60,000 bases of DNA from an uncultured Hydrogenophaga sp. (GTDB lineage: Bacteria > Pseudomonadota > Gammaproteobacteria > Burkholderiales > Burkholderiaceae_C): positions 1 to 60,000 of the forward strand of contig NZ_OY288116.1 of assembly GCF_958439165.1 (NCBI RefSeq), in the 5' to 3' direction. The position numbers and the translations under genes were made by a program. Positions 8,697-16,718 of this stretch are shown piece after piece (the stretch's first letter is position 1; every line of letters starts with the position of its first letter). The notes below the pieces were generated by a model. The model was not told the origin of the DNA. It made no database searches and saw only the letters and a program-made list of their open reading frames with translations.

Positions 8697-9380
8697 ATGT
8701 CCGCCCCAGCCCACCGCATCGCCCCCTCCATCCTCTCGGCCGACTTTGCCCGCCTGGGCGAGGAAGTCCGCAACGTGGTGGCCGCCGGCGCCGACTGGAT
8801 CCATTTCGACGTGATGGACAACCACTATGTCCCCAACCTGACCTTCGGTCCCATGGTGTGCCAGGCGCTCAAGCCGCACGCGAAAAAGCCCGACGGCACG
8901 CCGGTGCCCATCGACGTGCACCTCATGATCCAGCCGGTCGATGCCCTGGCGGGTGCCTTCATCGATGCCGGTGCCGATCTGGTCAGCTTCCACCCCGAAG
9001 CCAGCGCCCACCCCCATCGCAGCGTGCAGGCCATCAAGGCCCGGGGCTGCAAGGCCGGCGTGACCTTCAACCCGGCCACGCCCCTGGACGTGCTGGACTG
9101 GCTGATCGACGACATCGACCTCATCCTGATCATGAGCGTCAACCCCGGCTTCGGCGGCCAGAGCTTCATCGACTCGGCCCTGCGCAAGATCGAGCAGGCC
9201 CGCCGCCGCATCGAGGCCACCGGCCGCGACATCCGCCTGGAGGTGGACGGCGGCATCAAGCCCGACAACATCCGCCGTGTGGCCGATGCCGGCGCAGACA
9301 CCTTCGTGGCCGGCAGCGCCATCTTCGGCAAGCCCGACTACAAGGCGGTCATCGACCAGATGCGGGCGGCGCTGGCGTGA
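8697..9380 (+). CDS. rpe: Ribulose-phosphate 3-epimerase
   Basis: The 227-residue protein starts at ATG 8697 (MSAPAHRIAPSILSADFARLG), preceded by an AGGA Shine-Dalgarno-like run. TIM-barrel motifs include SADFARL, WIHFDVMDNHYVPNLTFGP, DVHLMIQP, MSVNPGFGGQSF and LEVDGGIKPDN, which hold the metal-binding His and Asp residues. It interconverts ribulose 5-phosphate and xylulose 5-phosphate in the pentose phosphate pathway. The stop overlaps the GTG start of gph in a GTGA junction, so the two are translationally coupled. The rpe-gph-trpE order is a betaproteobacterial hallmark. Confidence 0.96.
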   Translation: MSAPAHRIAPSILSADFARLGEEVRNVVAAGADWIHFDVMDNHYVPNLTFGPMVCQALKPHAKKPDGTPVPIDVHLMIQPVDALAGAFIDAGADLVSFHPEASAHPHRSVQAIKARGCKAGVTFNPATPLDVLDWLIDDIDLILIMSVNPGFGGQSFIDSALRKIEQARRRIEATGRDIRLEVDGGIKPDNIRRVADAGADTFVAGSAIFGKPDYKAVIDQMRAALA

Positions 9381-10045
9381 GGAACATCGAGGCCGTCATC
9401 GTGGACCTCGACGGCACCATGGTCGACACCCTGGGCGACTTCGACGCCGCCCTCAACGCCACTTTGTCCGACCTCGGCCGCCCGGGCGTGACCCGGGCCG
9501 ACATCGAGCGCATGGTGGGCAAGGGCTCGGCGCACCTGATCCGCTCGGCCCTGCGCCACGGCGGGCTGGACGACGCCGGTGCGGCTGCGCTGCAGACCGA
9601 CGCCTGGGAGCGTTACCAGGCGCACTACAAGGCCATCAACGGCGCTCACAGCGCCGTCTACCCGGGTGTCGAGCAAGGCCTGCAGGGGCTGCGCGACCGG
9701 GGTCTGCCGCTGACCTGTCTGACCAACAAGCCGCTGGCCTTTGCACGCGCGCTGCTGCAGGCCAAGGGGCTGGACCGGTACTTCGGGCTGGTGTTCGGTG
9801 GCGACAGCTTCGAACGCACCAAGCCCGATCCGCTGCCGCTGCTGAAGACCTGCGAGGCCCTGGGCACGCTGCCAGCCGCCACGCTGATGGTGGGCGACTC
9901 GCAGAACGATGCGCTGGCCGCGCGGGCGGCCGGCTGCCCGGTGGTGCTGGTGACCTACGGCTACAACCACGGCGAGCCGATCGCCAGCGCGCCGCACGAC
10001 GCGCTGGTGGATTCGCTGGCCTCAGTTCCGGCGCTGCTGGCCTGA
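9377..10045 (+). CDS. gph: Phosphoglycolate phosphatase (HAD family)
   Basis: The 222-residue protein starts with GTG 9377, which overlaps the rpe stop by 4 bp. HAD motifs are in order: motif I VDLDGTMVDT (nucleophile Asp), motif II CLTNKP, motif III Lys in RTKPDPLPLL, and motif IV VGDSQNDALAARAAG. A helical cap lies between motifs I and II. It hydrolyses 2-phosphoglycolate, a product of DNA-end repair and oxygenase side reactions. The last 24 bp overlap the 3' end of the convergent chalcone-isomerase-like gene. Confidence 0.93.
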   Translation: MRNIEAVIVDLDGTMVDTLGDFDAALNATLSDLGRPGVTRADIERMVGKGSAHLIRSALRHGGLDDAGAAALQTDAWERYQAHYKAINGAHSAVYPGVEQGLQGLRDRGLPLTCLTNKPLAFARALLQAKGLDRYFGLVFGGDSFERTKPDPLPLLKTCEALGTLPAATLMVGDSQNDALAARAAGCPVVLVTYGYNHGEPIASAPHDALVDSLASVPALLA

Positions 10046-10648
10046 TTTCTGCTGGCCCAGCAGGGCCTCCTTGAGCAGGTTGTCGGCCGGCTTGGGGCCG
10101 AGCCAGATGCGCATGAGCGCCTGGTGGAATTCCGGCTCCTTGAACGGCTCGCCCTCCACCTGGCCCTTGATGGTCAGCACCGTGCCGGTGCCGGGCACCC
10201 AGTCGATGAGGAAGGTGTCGCCGGCCACCAGCTTCTTGTGCTTGCTGAACACCTCGCTCATGCGCAGCACGCCCGGAATCAGTCGGGAAAAGGCGGCGCG
10301 CTCCATGTTGTCTTCCATGCCGCGCGAGAACAGCTTGCCGAGTTCGGCCGAGTCGATGTCACGCAGCATGGTGATGGTCATGCGCTTGGGTCCGGGAGCA
10401 CCCAGCACCTCGTCCGGCGTGGTGGCCTTGCGCTCCAGGTACAGCCCGGCGGTGTAGACCTGAAACACCGCCTTGTAACGGACGCCGGCGCCGTTGAGCA
10501 CCAGCGGTGAACCGGACAGGCTGATGCGGTCTTCCAGCTTGACGCCGGCCACATCGATCGTGGCGGCGTGGGCCGTGAGGGACAGGGAGACCCACAGACC
10601 GAGGGCCGCAAAGGTGCGCGTCAGCGCGCGCAGGGAAACAGGCGTCAT
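10022..10648 (-). CDS. Exported chalcone isomerase-like domain protein
   Basis: The 208-residue protein starts at MTPVSLRALTRTFAAL (ATG 10648). A signal peptide is followed by cleavage near AHA-ATIDVAG. The mature part (VFQVYTAGLYLERKATTPDEV, MLRDIDSAELGKLFSRGMEDN, IDWVPGTGTVLTIKGQ) matches the bacterial chalcone-isomerase-like family. Proteins of this group generally lack known isomerase function in bacteria and may bind fatty-acid-like ligands; that is family knowledge, not shown here. It is divergent from the trp operon and overlaps the end of gph by 24 bp tail to tail. Confidence 0.82.
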   Translation of the reverse strand: MTPVSLRALTRTFAALGLWVSLSLTAHAATIDVAGVKLEDRISLSGSPLVLNGAGVRYKAVFQVYTAGLYLERKATTPDEVLGAPGPKRMTITMLRDIDSAELGKLFSRGMEDNMERAAFSRLIPGVLRMSEVFSKHKKLVAGDTFLIDWVPGTGTVLTIKGQVEGEPFKEPEFHQALMRIWLGPKPADNLLKEALLGQQKSGQQRRN

Positions 10649-10761
10649 GGTGAAAATCGAACGAATGTGCTTTTCCGATTGTCCCCGCTGCGCATGGCCG
10701 GCGGGCATCGGGTTGGGCCTTAAGACGAAAGCATGGCAGGGTCGGACGGGGCCGGAGCGTT

Positions 10762-10770
10762 TGCTATAGT
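10762..10770 (+). promoter_or_regulatory. Candidate extended -10 promoter of the trp operon
   Basis: TGC followed by TATAGT forms an extended -10 element (TGn plus a 5/6 match to TATAAT). No good -35 hexamer is seen 16-18 bp upstream, which extended -10 promoters can tolerate. Transcription would start around 10776-10778, two to four bases before the leader ORF at 10780. Confidence 0.5.
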
Positions 10771-10779
10771 GCGACGATC

Positions 10780-10863
10780 ATGTCCAGCCCTCAACAGTTC
10801 CTCTGCAGCGAGCTGCCGCGCCGTCCCGGCCGGGGAGCCTGGCCCTGGCGCAAGCCAGCGTAA
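10780..10863 (+). CDS. Candidate trp leader peptide (27 aa, Trp-Pro-Trp)
   Basis: A 27-codon ORF, ATG 10780 to TAA 10861-10863, lies upstream of trpE. It encodes MSSPQQFLCSEL... and ends GAWPWRKPA, with Trp codons at 10840 and 10846. Trp is rare, so two in three codons just before a stop, in front of trpE, fits a transcription-attenuation leader. Around them lie nested stems: GGGGA 10832-10836 with TCCCC 10867-10871, and CTGGC 10845-10849 with GCCAG 10854-10858 closing a GCAA loop. No Shine-Dalgarno is visible, and with the -10 at 10765 the mRNA would be nearly leaderless. The call is an inference. Confidence 0.45.
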   Translation: MSSPQQFLCSELPRRPGRGAWPWRKPA

Positions 10864-10879
10864 ACGTCCCCACCCCCTC

Positions 10880-10912
10880 GCGGGATGCCCCGGCCCCCAG
10901 CCCGGCATCCGC
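10880..10912 (+). promoter_or_regulatory. Hairpin between the leader ORF and trpE (possible attenuator)
   Basis: GCGGGATGCC (10880-10889) pairs with GGCATCCGC (10904-10912): nine base pairs with one bulged G and a 14-nt loop. A second stem, CCGGCC/GGCCGG around a CCGC loop, follows at 10917-10932. Neither is followed by a T run, so an intrinsic terminator is not clear; Rho-dependent or translational control is possible. Confidence 0.35.
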
Positions 10913-11001
10913 CGCCCCGGCCCCGCGGCCGGACTTCCCGGACATCCGCACCGCCTTCCTTCACAGCCTGTCCTGTGACCGGTGCCGCAGCAGAACCCGA
11001 C

Positions 11002-12501
11002 ATGATCACCGAACTCGAATTCAAGAGCCTGGCCCAGCAGGGCTACAACCGGATCCCCCTGATGGTCGAGGCCTTCGCCGACCTCGAAACCCCGCTCTCC
11101 CTCTACCTGAAACTGGCCCATGGCCGTGGCGACGGCGCCCACAGCTTCCTGCTGGAGTCGGTGGTGGGTGGCGAACGCTTCGGCCGCTACAGCTTCATCG
11201 GCCTGCCGGCCCGCACCCTGCTGCGCGCCAGCGGCTTCGGCGAGCAGGCGCAGACCGAAGTCGTGCGCGACGGCGTGGTGGTGGAGACCCACCACGGCAA
11301 CCCGCTCGACTTCATCGCCGCCTACCAGCAGCGCTTCAAGGTGGCGCTGCGACCCGGCCTGCCGCGTTTCTGCGGCGGCCTGGCCGGCTACTTCGGTTAC
11401 GACGCGGTGCGCTACATCGAGAAGAAGCTCGAAGCCGGCTGCCCGCCCGACACCCTGGGCACGCCCGACATCCTGCTGCTGCAGTGCGAGGAACTGGCGG
11501 TCATCGACAACCTCTCGGGCAAGCTCTACCTGATCGTCTATGCCGATCCGGCCCAGCCCGAGGCCTATGCCGGCGCCAAGAAGCGCCTGCGTGATCTGAA
11601 GGACGCGCTGAAATACTCGGTGGCCGCGCCGGTGGTCAAGGCCAGCCAGGGGCACCCGGCCGAGCGCAGCTTTGCCAAGGCCGATTACCTTGCGGCGGTG
11701 GACCGCGCCAAGGAACTGATCGCTGCCGGCGACTTCATGCAGGTGCAGGTGGGGCAGCGCATCAGCAAGCGGTACACCGAGAGCCCGCTGTCGCTGTACC
11801 GCGCACTGCGCTCGCTCAACCCGTCGCCCTACATGTACTACTACCACTTCGGTGATTTCCATGTGGTCGGCGCCTCGCCGGAAATCCTGGTGCGCCAGGA
11901 GCACACCGACGAGGGCGAGAAGGTCACCATCCGCCCGCTGGCCGGCACCCGCCCGCGTGGCGCCACGCCCGAGAAGGACAAGGCCACCGAGGCTGAGCTG
12001 CTGGCCGACCCCAAGGAGCGTGCCGAGCATGTGATGCTGATCGACCTGGCCCGCAACGACATCGGCCGCATCGCCCGCGTGGGAAGCGTCAAGGTGACCG
12101 AGGCCTTCGTGGTGGAGCGCTACAGCCATGTGATGCACATCGTCAGCAATGTCGAGGGCATCCTCAACGAGGGCATGACCAACATGGACGTGCTCAAGGC
12201 CACCTTCCCGGCCGGCACCCTGACCGGCGCGCCCAAGGTGCATGCCATGGAGCTCATTGACCAGCTCGAGCCGGTCAAGCGCGGCATCTACGGCGGTGCC
12301 TGCGGTTACCTCAGCTATGCCGGCGACATGGATGTGGCCATTGCCATACGCACCGCCGTCATCAAGGACCAGACCCTGCATGTTCAGGCGGCGGCTGGGG
12401 TGGTGGCCGACTCGGTGCCCGAGATGGAATGGCGCGAGACCGAACACAAGGCGCGCGCGCTGCTGCGCGCCGCCGAACTGGTGGAGGAGGGACTGGAATG
12501 A
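11002..12501 (+). CDS. trpE: Anthranilate synthase component I
   Basis: The 499-residue protein starts at ATG 11002 (MITELEFKSLAQQGYNRIP). The N-terminal part contains LLES within HSFLLESVVGGERFGRYSF, the region that forms the tryptophan feedback site in TrpE. The chorismate-binding C-terminal half has SPEILVRQE, RPLAGTRPRG, HVMLIDLARNDIGR, LTGAPKVHAMELID and GIYGGACGYL. It makes anthranilate from chorismate with ammonia or with glutamine through TrpG. The stop overlaps the trpG start in ATGA. It is probably regulated by the leader upstream. Confidence 0.97.
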   Translation: MITELEFKSLAQQGYNRIPLMVEAFADLETPLSLYLKLAHGRGDGAHSFLLESVVGGERFGRYSFIGLPARTLLRASGFGEQAQTEVVRDGVVVETHHGNPLDFIAAYQQRFKVALRPGLPRFCGGLAGYFGYDAVRYIEKKLEAGCPPDTLGTPDILLLQCEELAVIDNLSGKLYLIVYADPAQPEAYAGAKKRLRDLKDALKYSVAAPVVKASQGHPAERSFAKADYLAAVDRAKELIAAGDFMQVQVGQRISKRYTESPLSLYRALRSLNPSPYMYYYHFGDFHVVGASPEILVRQEHTDEGEKVTIRPLAGTRPRGATPEKDKATEAELLADPKERAEHVMLIDLARNDIGRIARVGSVKVTEAFVVERYSHVMHIVSNVEGILNEGMTNMDVLKATFPAGTLTGAPKVHAMELIDQLEPVKRGIYGGACGYLSYAGDMDVAIAIRTAVIKDQTLHVQAAAGVVADSVPEMEWRETEHKARALLRAAELVEEGLE

Positions 12502-13091
12502 GCACCAATCTGCGGGTCCTTATGGTGGACAACTACGACTCGTTCACCTTCAACATCGTCCAGTACTTGGGCGAACTCGGCGCCGACGTGACCGTGGTGC
12601 GCAACGACGAGGTCACGGTCGACGAGCTGCAGGCCCGGCTGGATGCCGGTCGCATGGACCGGCTGGTGATCTCGCCCGGCCCGTGTTCGCCGGCGGAAGC
12701 CGGCATCTCGGTGCCGGCCATCCGCCACTTCGCCGGCCGCCTGCCCATCCTGGGCGTGTGCCTGGGCCACCAGAGCATCGGCGCGGCCTTCGGCGGCACC
12801 ATCGTGCGGGCGCAGGAGCTCATGCACGGCAAGACCAGCGAGATCACCACCACGCAGCAAGGCGTGTTTGCCGACCTGCCGGCGCGCTTCACCGTCAACC
12901 GCTATCACTCGCTGGCCATCCGCCGCGACGACTGCCCGGCCGAGCTGGAGGTCACCGCCTGGACGGATGACGGCGAGATCATGGGCGTGCGCCACAAGAC
13001 GCTGCCCATCCAGGGCGTGCAGTTCCACCCCGAGAGCATCCTGACCGAGCACGGCCATGCCATGCTCAAGAACTTTCTGGAGCAGGCATGA
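12498..13091 (+). CDS. trpG: Anthranilate synthase component II (glutamine amidotransferase)
   Basis: The 197-residue class I amidotransferase starts at ATG 12498, overlapping trpE by 4 bp. Its catalytic triad is visible: Cys in GVCLGHQSIG, and His and Glu in GVQFHPESILTEHG. The N-terminal VDNYDSFTFNIVQYL and the oxyanion-loop region ISPGPCSPAEAG are typical. It releases ammonia from glutamine for TrpE; in many bacteria it also serves PabB for folate synthesis. The stop overlaps the next gene, ltaE, in ATGA. Confidence 0.97.
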   Translation: MSTNLRVLMVDNYDSFTFNIVQYLGELGADVTVVRNDEVTVDELQARLDAGRMDRLVISPGPCSPAEAGISVPAIRHFAGRLPILGVCLGHQSIGAAFGGTIVRAQELMHGKTSEITTTQQGVFADLPARFTVNRYHSLAIRRDDCPAELEVTAWTDDGEIMGVRHKTLPIQGVQFHPESILTEHGHAMLKNFLEQA

Positions 13092-14167
13092 AGACGGTTG
13101 ACCTTCGCAGCGACACCGTCACCCAGCCCACGCCCGCCATGCGCGAGGCCATGATGGCGGCGCCCCTGGGCGATGACGTGTTCGGCGACGACCCCACGGT
13201 CAATGCGTTGCAGGCGCAGCTGGCGGCGCTCACCGGCAAGGAGGCCGCGCTCTTCATGGCCAGCGGCACCCAGAGCAACCTCTGCGGCATCATGGCCCAC
13301 TGCGGCCGGGGCGACGAATACATCGTCGGCCAGAACGCCCACACCTACCGCTACGAGGGCGGTGGTGCGGCGGTGCTGGGCAGCATCCAGCCGCAGCCGC
13401 TGGTGCAGGATCCACACGGCCGCATGCAGCTGGCCGATATCGCAGCGGCCATCAAGCCGGATGACCCCCACTTCGCGCGCACCCGGCTGCTCTGCCTCGA
13501 AAACACCTGGAACGGCCACCCCATGCCGCAGGACTACCTGCAGCAGGCCACCGATCTGGCGCGCCAGCATGGCCTGGCCACCCACCTCGACGGTGCCCGG
13601 GTGTTCAATGCCGCCGTGGCCGATGCCGGCCCGGGCGGTGACGTGCCGGCCGCCCTGCGCCGCATCGTCGACCGCTTCGACAGCGTGTCGGTGTGTTTCA
13701 GCAAGGGTCTGGGTGTGCCGGTGGGCTCGGCCCTGTGCGGTTCGCGCGAGCTGATCGACCGTGCCCGGCGCTGGCGCAAGATGGTCGGCGGTGGTCTGCG
13801 CCAGTCCGGCCTGCTGGCCGCCGCTGCGAGCCATGCCCTGGACCACCATGTGCAACGCCTGGCCGACGACCATGCCCTGGCGCAGCGGCTGGCCAGCGGC
13901 CTGCAGGGCATCGACGGCCTGCGGGTGCGGTCGGCGCAGACCAACATCGTGTTCGTCGATGTCGATGGTGGCCGCGGCCCCGACCTGCTGGCCCATCTGG
14001 CGCTCGACGGCGTGCTGGCCACCGGATTGATCGGCCTGCGCTTCGTGACCCATCTGGACGTCGATGCCGAGGGTGTCGACCGCGCCGTTGCCAGCGTGCG
14101 CCGCTTCTTCGCCTTGCCCGCGAAGGCGGAGGCATCGACCGCAGCCGCAGCCCCTGCGGTCTACTGA
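13088..14167 (+). CDS. ltaE: Low-specificity L-threonine aldolase
   Basis: The 359-residue PLP enzyme starts MKTVDLRSDTVTQPTPAMR. It shows the family motifs GDDVFGDDPTVNALQ, LENTWNGHPMP, HLDGARVFNA and SVCFSKGLGVPVGSALCG, where Lys206 would hold PLP. It cleaves L-threonine or allo-threonine to glycine and acetaldehyde. Its ATG overlaps the trpG stop (ATGA), so it is translated as part of the trp operon although it has no step in tryptophan synthesis. Glycine or serine supply near TrpB's substrate pool is one possible link, but that is speculation. Confidence 0.93.
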   Translation: MKTVDLRSDTVTQPTPAMREAMMAAPLGDDVFGDDPTVNALQAQLAALTGKEAALFMASGTQSNLCGIMAHCGRGDEYIVGQNAHTYRYEGGGAAVLGSIQPQPLVQDPHGRMQLADIAAAIKPDDPHFARTRLLCLENTWNGHPMPQDYLQQATDLARQHGLATHLDGARVFNAAVADAGPGGDVPAALRRIVDRFDSVSVCFSKGLGVPVGSALCGSRELIDRARRWRKMVGGGLRQSGLLAAAASHALDHHVQRLADDHALAQRLASGLQGIDGLRVRSAQTNIVFVDVDGGRGPDLLAHLALDGVLATGLIGLRFVTHLDVDAEGVDRAVASVRRFFALPAKAEASTAAAAPAVY

Positions 14168-14178
14168 GCTGCAGCGCG

Positions 14179-14817
14179 ATGCCGGACCTGCCGCAGCTCC
14201 TGTTGTTCATGGCGGCCGGCTGGCTGCTCAACCTGACGCCGGGGCCGGACGTGCTCTACATCGTCGGCAGTTCGCTGCGGCAGGGTGCGCGCGCCGGCAT
14301 GGTGGCTGCGCTCGGCATCTTCGCCGGCTGCTTCGTGCACGTGGCCGTGGCCACTGTCGGACTGGGTGCGCTGCTGGCGACATCGACCACCGCCTTCACC
14401 GTGGTCAAGGTGATCGGCGCGACCTACCTGGTCTGGATGGGCTGGCGTCTGCTGCGTTCGGCACCGGGCAGCTGGAGCCCGCAGGCCGCCGCCCGTGCGG
14501 CCCCCCTACCCCGGGTGTTCTGGCACGGCTTCCTGACCAACGTGCTCAACCCCAAGGTGGCGCTGTTCTTCCTCGCCTTCCTGCCCCAGTTCATTGCTCC
14601 GGATGCGCCGGACAAGACGCTGGCCTTCCTGGCCCTGGGTCTGCTGTTCAGCATCAATGCGCTGCCGGTCACGCTGGGCTACGCCTGGCTGTCGGCCTGG
14701 GCGGCCCGTCGGGTCGACCGTGTGCGCCGCGCCATGCACTGGATGGACCGCGCCAGCGGCGTGCTGTTCATCGGCTTCGGTGTGCGCCTGGCGCTGACCG
14801 ATGCTCCCGCTACCTGA
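14179..14817 (+). CDS. LysE/RhtB family amino-acid exporter
   Basis: The 212-residue membrane protein starts at ATG 14179 (MPDLPQLLLFMAAGWLLNLTPGPDVLYIVG), carrying the family signature NLTPGPD. Further motifs are GIFAGCFVHVAVA and GFLTNVLNPKVALFF. Six hydrophobic segments are visible. It exports amino acids or derivatives across the inner membrane. The position directly behind threonine aldolase and inside the trp operon suggests threonine, homoserine or an aromatic compound as substrate, but the sequence does not decide this. trpD starts 37 bp downstream. Confidence 0.88.
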   Translation: MPDLPQLLLFMAAGWLLNLTPGPDVLYIVGSSLRQGARAGMVAALGIFAGCFVHVAVATVGLGALLATSTTAFTVVKVIGATYLVWMGWRLLRSAPGSWSPQAAARAAPLPRVFWHGFLTNVLNPKVALFFLAFLPQFIAPDAPDKTLAFLALGLLFSINALPVTLGYAWLSAWAARRVDRVRRAMHWMDRASGVLFIGFGVRLALTDAPAT

Positions 14818-14854
14818 ACCCACCTCCCCATCCATCCCTGTCGGAGACCGACCC

Positions 14855-15895
14855 ATGCCAGGCCACAAGATCACGCCGCAGGAAGCCCTGCAGCGCACCA
14901 TCGAACACCGCGAGATCTTCCATGACGAGATGCTGCACCTCATGCGCATGATCATGGGCGGCGAGATGTCCCCGGTCATGATGGCCGCGCTCATCACCGG
15001 CCTGCGCGTCAAGAAGGAAACCATCGGCGAGATCACGGCCGCCGCCCAGGTCATGCGCGAGTTCTCCACCAAGGTGAACGTGGCCGACAAGACCCATCTG
15101 GTGGACATCGTGGGCACCGGCGGCGATGGCTCGCACACCTTCAACATCAGCACCTGCAGCATGTTCGTGGCTGCAGCGGCTGGCGCCCGTGTCAGCAAGC
15201 ATGGCGGGCGCAGCGTCTCCAGCAAGAGCGGCAGCGCCGACGTGCTGGAGAGCCTGGGCGTGAACATCAACCTCTCCCCGGAGGCCATCGCCCGCTGCAT
15301 CGAGCAGGTCGGCGTGGGGTTCATGTTCGCGCCCAACCACCACCCGGCCATGAAGAACGTGGCCCCGGTGCGCAAGGAGCTGGGCATCAAGACCATCTTC
15401 AACATCCTGGGTCCGCTGACCAACCCGGCCAGCGCGCCCAACATCCTGATGGGCGTGTTCCACCCCGATCTGGTGGGCATCCAGGTGCGCGCCCTGCAAC
15501 GTCTGGGTGCCGAGCATGCGGTGGTGGTGTACGGCCGCGACGGCATGGACGAGGTCTCCCTGGGCGCGGCCACGCTGGTGGGCGAGCTGCGCCACGGCGA
15601 AATCAGCGAGTACGAGATCCACCCCGAAGATTTCGGGCTGACCATGGCCAGCAACCGCGCCTTGCGGGTCGACACGCCCGAAGCATCGCGCGAGATGCTG
15701 CTGGGCGTGCTGCAGTGCAGGCCCGATGCGGCGCTGAAGGCCGCCAGCGACATCGTCTGCCTGAATGCCGGCGTGGCGCTGTACGCCGCCAATGTGGTGC
15801 CCGACATGAAGGCCGGCATCGCACTGGCGCGCCAGACCCTGGACAGCGGGGCCGCCATCGCCAAGCTCGAACAACTCAAGACCTTTGCCGCCTGA
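14855..15895 (+). CDS. trpD: Anthranilate phosphoribosyltransferase
   Basis: The 346-residue protein starts at ATG 14855 (MPGHKITPQEALQRTIEHR) after a GGAG motif at about 14842. PRPP and Mg-binding motifs include VDIVGTGGDGSHTFNIST, SKHGGRSVSSKSGSADVLESLG, MFAPNHHPAMK, ILGPLTNPA and VVYGRDGMDEVS. It transfers the phosphoribosyl group of PRPP to anthranilate. It lies inside the trp operon, between the exporter gene and trpC (11 bp gap). Confidence 0.97.
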   Translation: MPGHKITPQEALQRTIEHREIFHDEMLHLMRMIMGGEMSPVMMAALITGLRVKKETIGEITAAAQVMREFSTKVNVADKTHLVDIVGTGGDGSHTFNISTCSMFVAAAAGARVSKHGGRSVSSKSGSADVLESLGVNINLSPEAIARCIEQVGVGFMFAPNHHPAMKNVAPVRKELGIKTIFNILGPLTNPASAPNILMGVFHPDLVGIQVRALQRLGAEHAVVVYGRDGMDEVSLGAATLVGELRHGEISEYEIHPEDFGLTMASNRALRVDTPEASREMLLGVLQCRPDAALKAASDIVCLNAGVALYAANVVPDMKAGIALARQTLDSGAAIAKLEQLKTFAA

Positions 15896-15906
15896 ACGGA
15901 ACCGAC

Positions 15907-16710
15907 ATGAGCGACATCCTCAACCGCATCGTGGCGGTCAAGCACGAAGAGATCGCCGCAGCCCGCAAGAAGAAGCCGCTGGAACTGGTGCGTGCCGACG
16001 CCGAAAGCCGCATCCTGACCCGCGACTTCGAGGGTGCGCTGCGCCAGCGCATCGCGCGCGGCCAGCCGGCGGTGATCGCCGAAGTCAAGAAGGCCAGCCC
16101 CAGCAAAGGCGTGCTGCGCGAAGACTTCATTCCGGCCGACATCGCCCAAAGCTACGCCGAGGGCGACGGCACGATCGGTGCGGCCTGCCTGTCGGTGCTG
16201 ACCGACCGGCAGTTCTTCCAGGGCAGTGCCGACTACCTCAAGCAGGCCCGCGCCAGCTGCGACCTGCCGGTGCTCCGCAAGGATTTCATGGTCGACGCCT
16301 ACCAGGTCTTCGAGGCGCGATCGATGGGGGCCGATGCCATCCTGCTGATCGCTGCCTGCCTGGACGACGCGCAGATGGCCGATCTGGAGGCGATCGCCCG
16401 CAGCCTGCACATGGCGGTGCTGGTGGAAGTGCACGACCGCGCCGAACTGGACCGGGCGCTCAGGCTCAAGACCCCGCTGGTGGGCATCAACAACCGCAAC
16501 CTGCGCACCTTCGAGGTCTCGCTGGAGACCACGCTGTCGATGCGGGCCGACGTGCCGGCCGACCGCCTGCTGATCACCGAGTCCGGCGTCCTGACGCGCG
16601 ACGACGTGCACACCCTGCGGGATGCCGGCGTGAATGCCTTTCTGGTGGGCGAGGCCTTCATGCGCGCACCCGATCCGGGTCTGGCGCTGGCCGAGCTGTT
16701 CGCCGACTGA
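15907..16710 (+). CDS. trpC: Indole-3-glycerol-phosphate synthase
   Basis: The 267-residue TIM-barrel enzyme starts at ATG 15907 (MSDILNRIVAVKHEEIAAAR). Catalytic and ligand motifs are VIAEVKKASPSKGVL, LSVLTDRQFFQGS, PVLRKDFMVDAYQV, LVEVHDRAEL, GINNRNLRTFEVSL and LITESGVLTRDDV. It closes the indole ring from the ribulose intermediate. It is a single-function TrpC; trpF is not fused to it and is not in the window. ung follows after 8 bp. Confidence 0.97.
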   Translation: MSDILNRIVAVKHEEIAAARKKKPLELVRADAESRILTRDFEGALRQRIARGQPAVIAEVKKASPSKGVLREDFIPADIAQSYAEGDGTIGAACLSVLTDRQFFQGSADYLKQARASCDLPVLRKDFMVDAYQVFEARSMGADAILLIAACLDDAQMADLEAIARSLHMAVLVEVHDRAELDRALRLKTPLVGINNRNLRTFEVSLETTLSMRADVPADRLLITESGVLTRDDVHTLRDAGVNAFLVGEAFMRAPDPGLALAELFAD

Positions 16711-16718
16711 GGTCCGCC

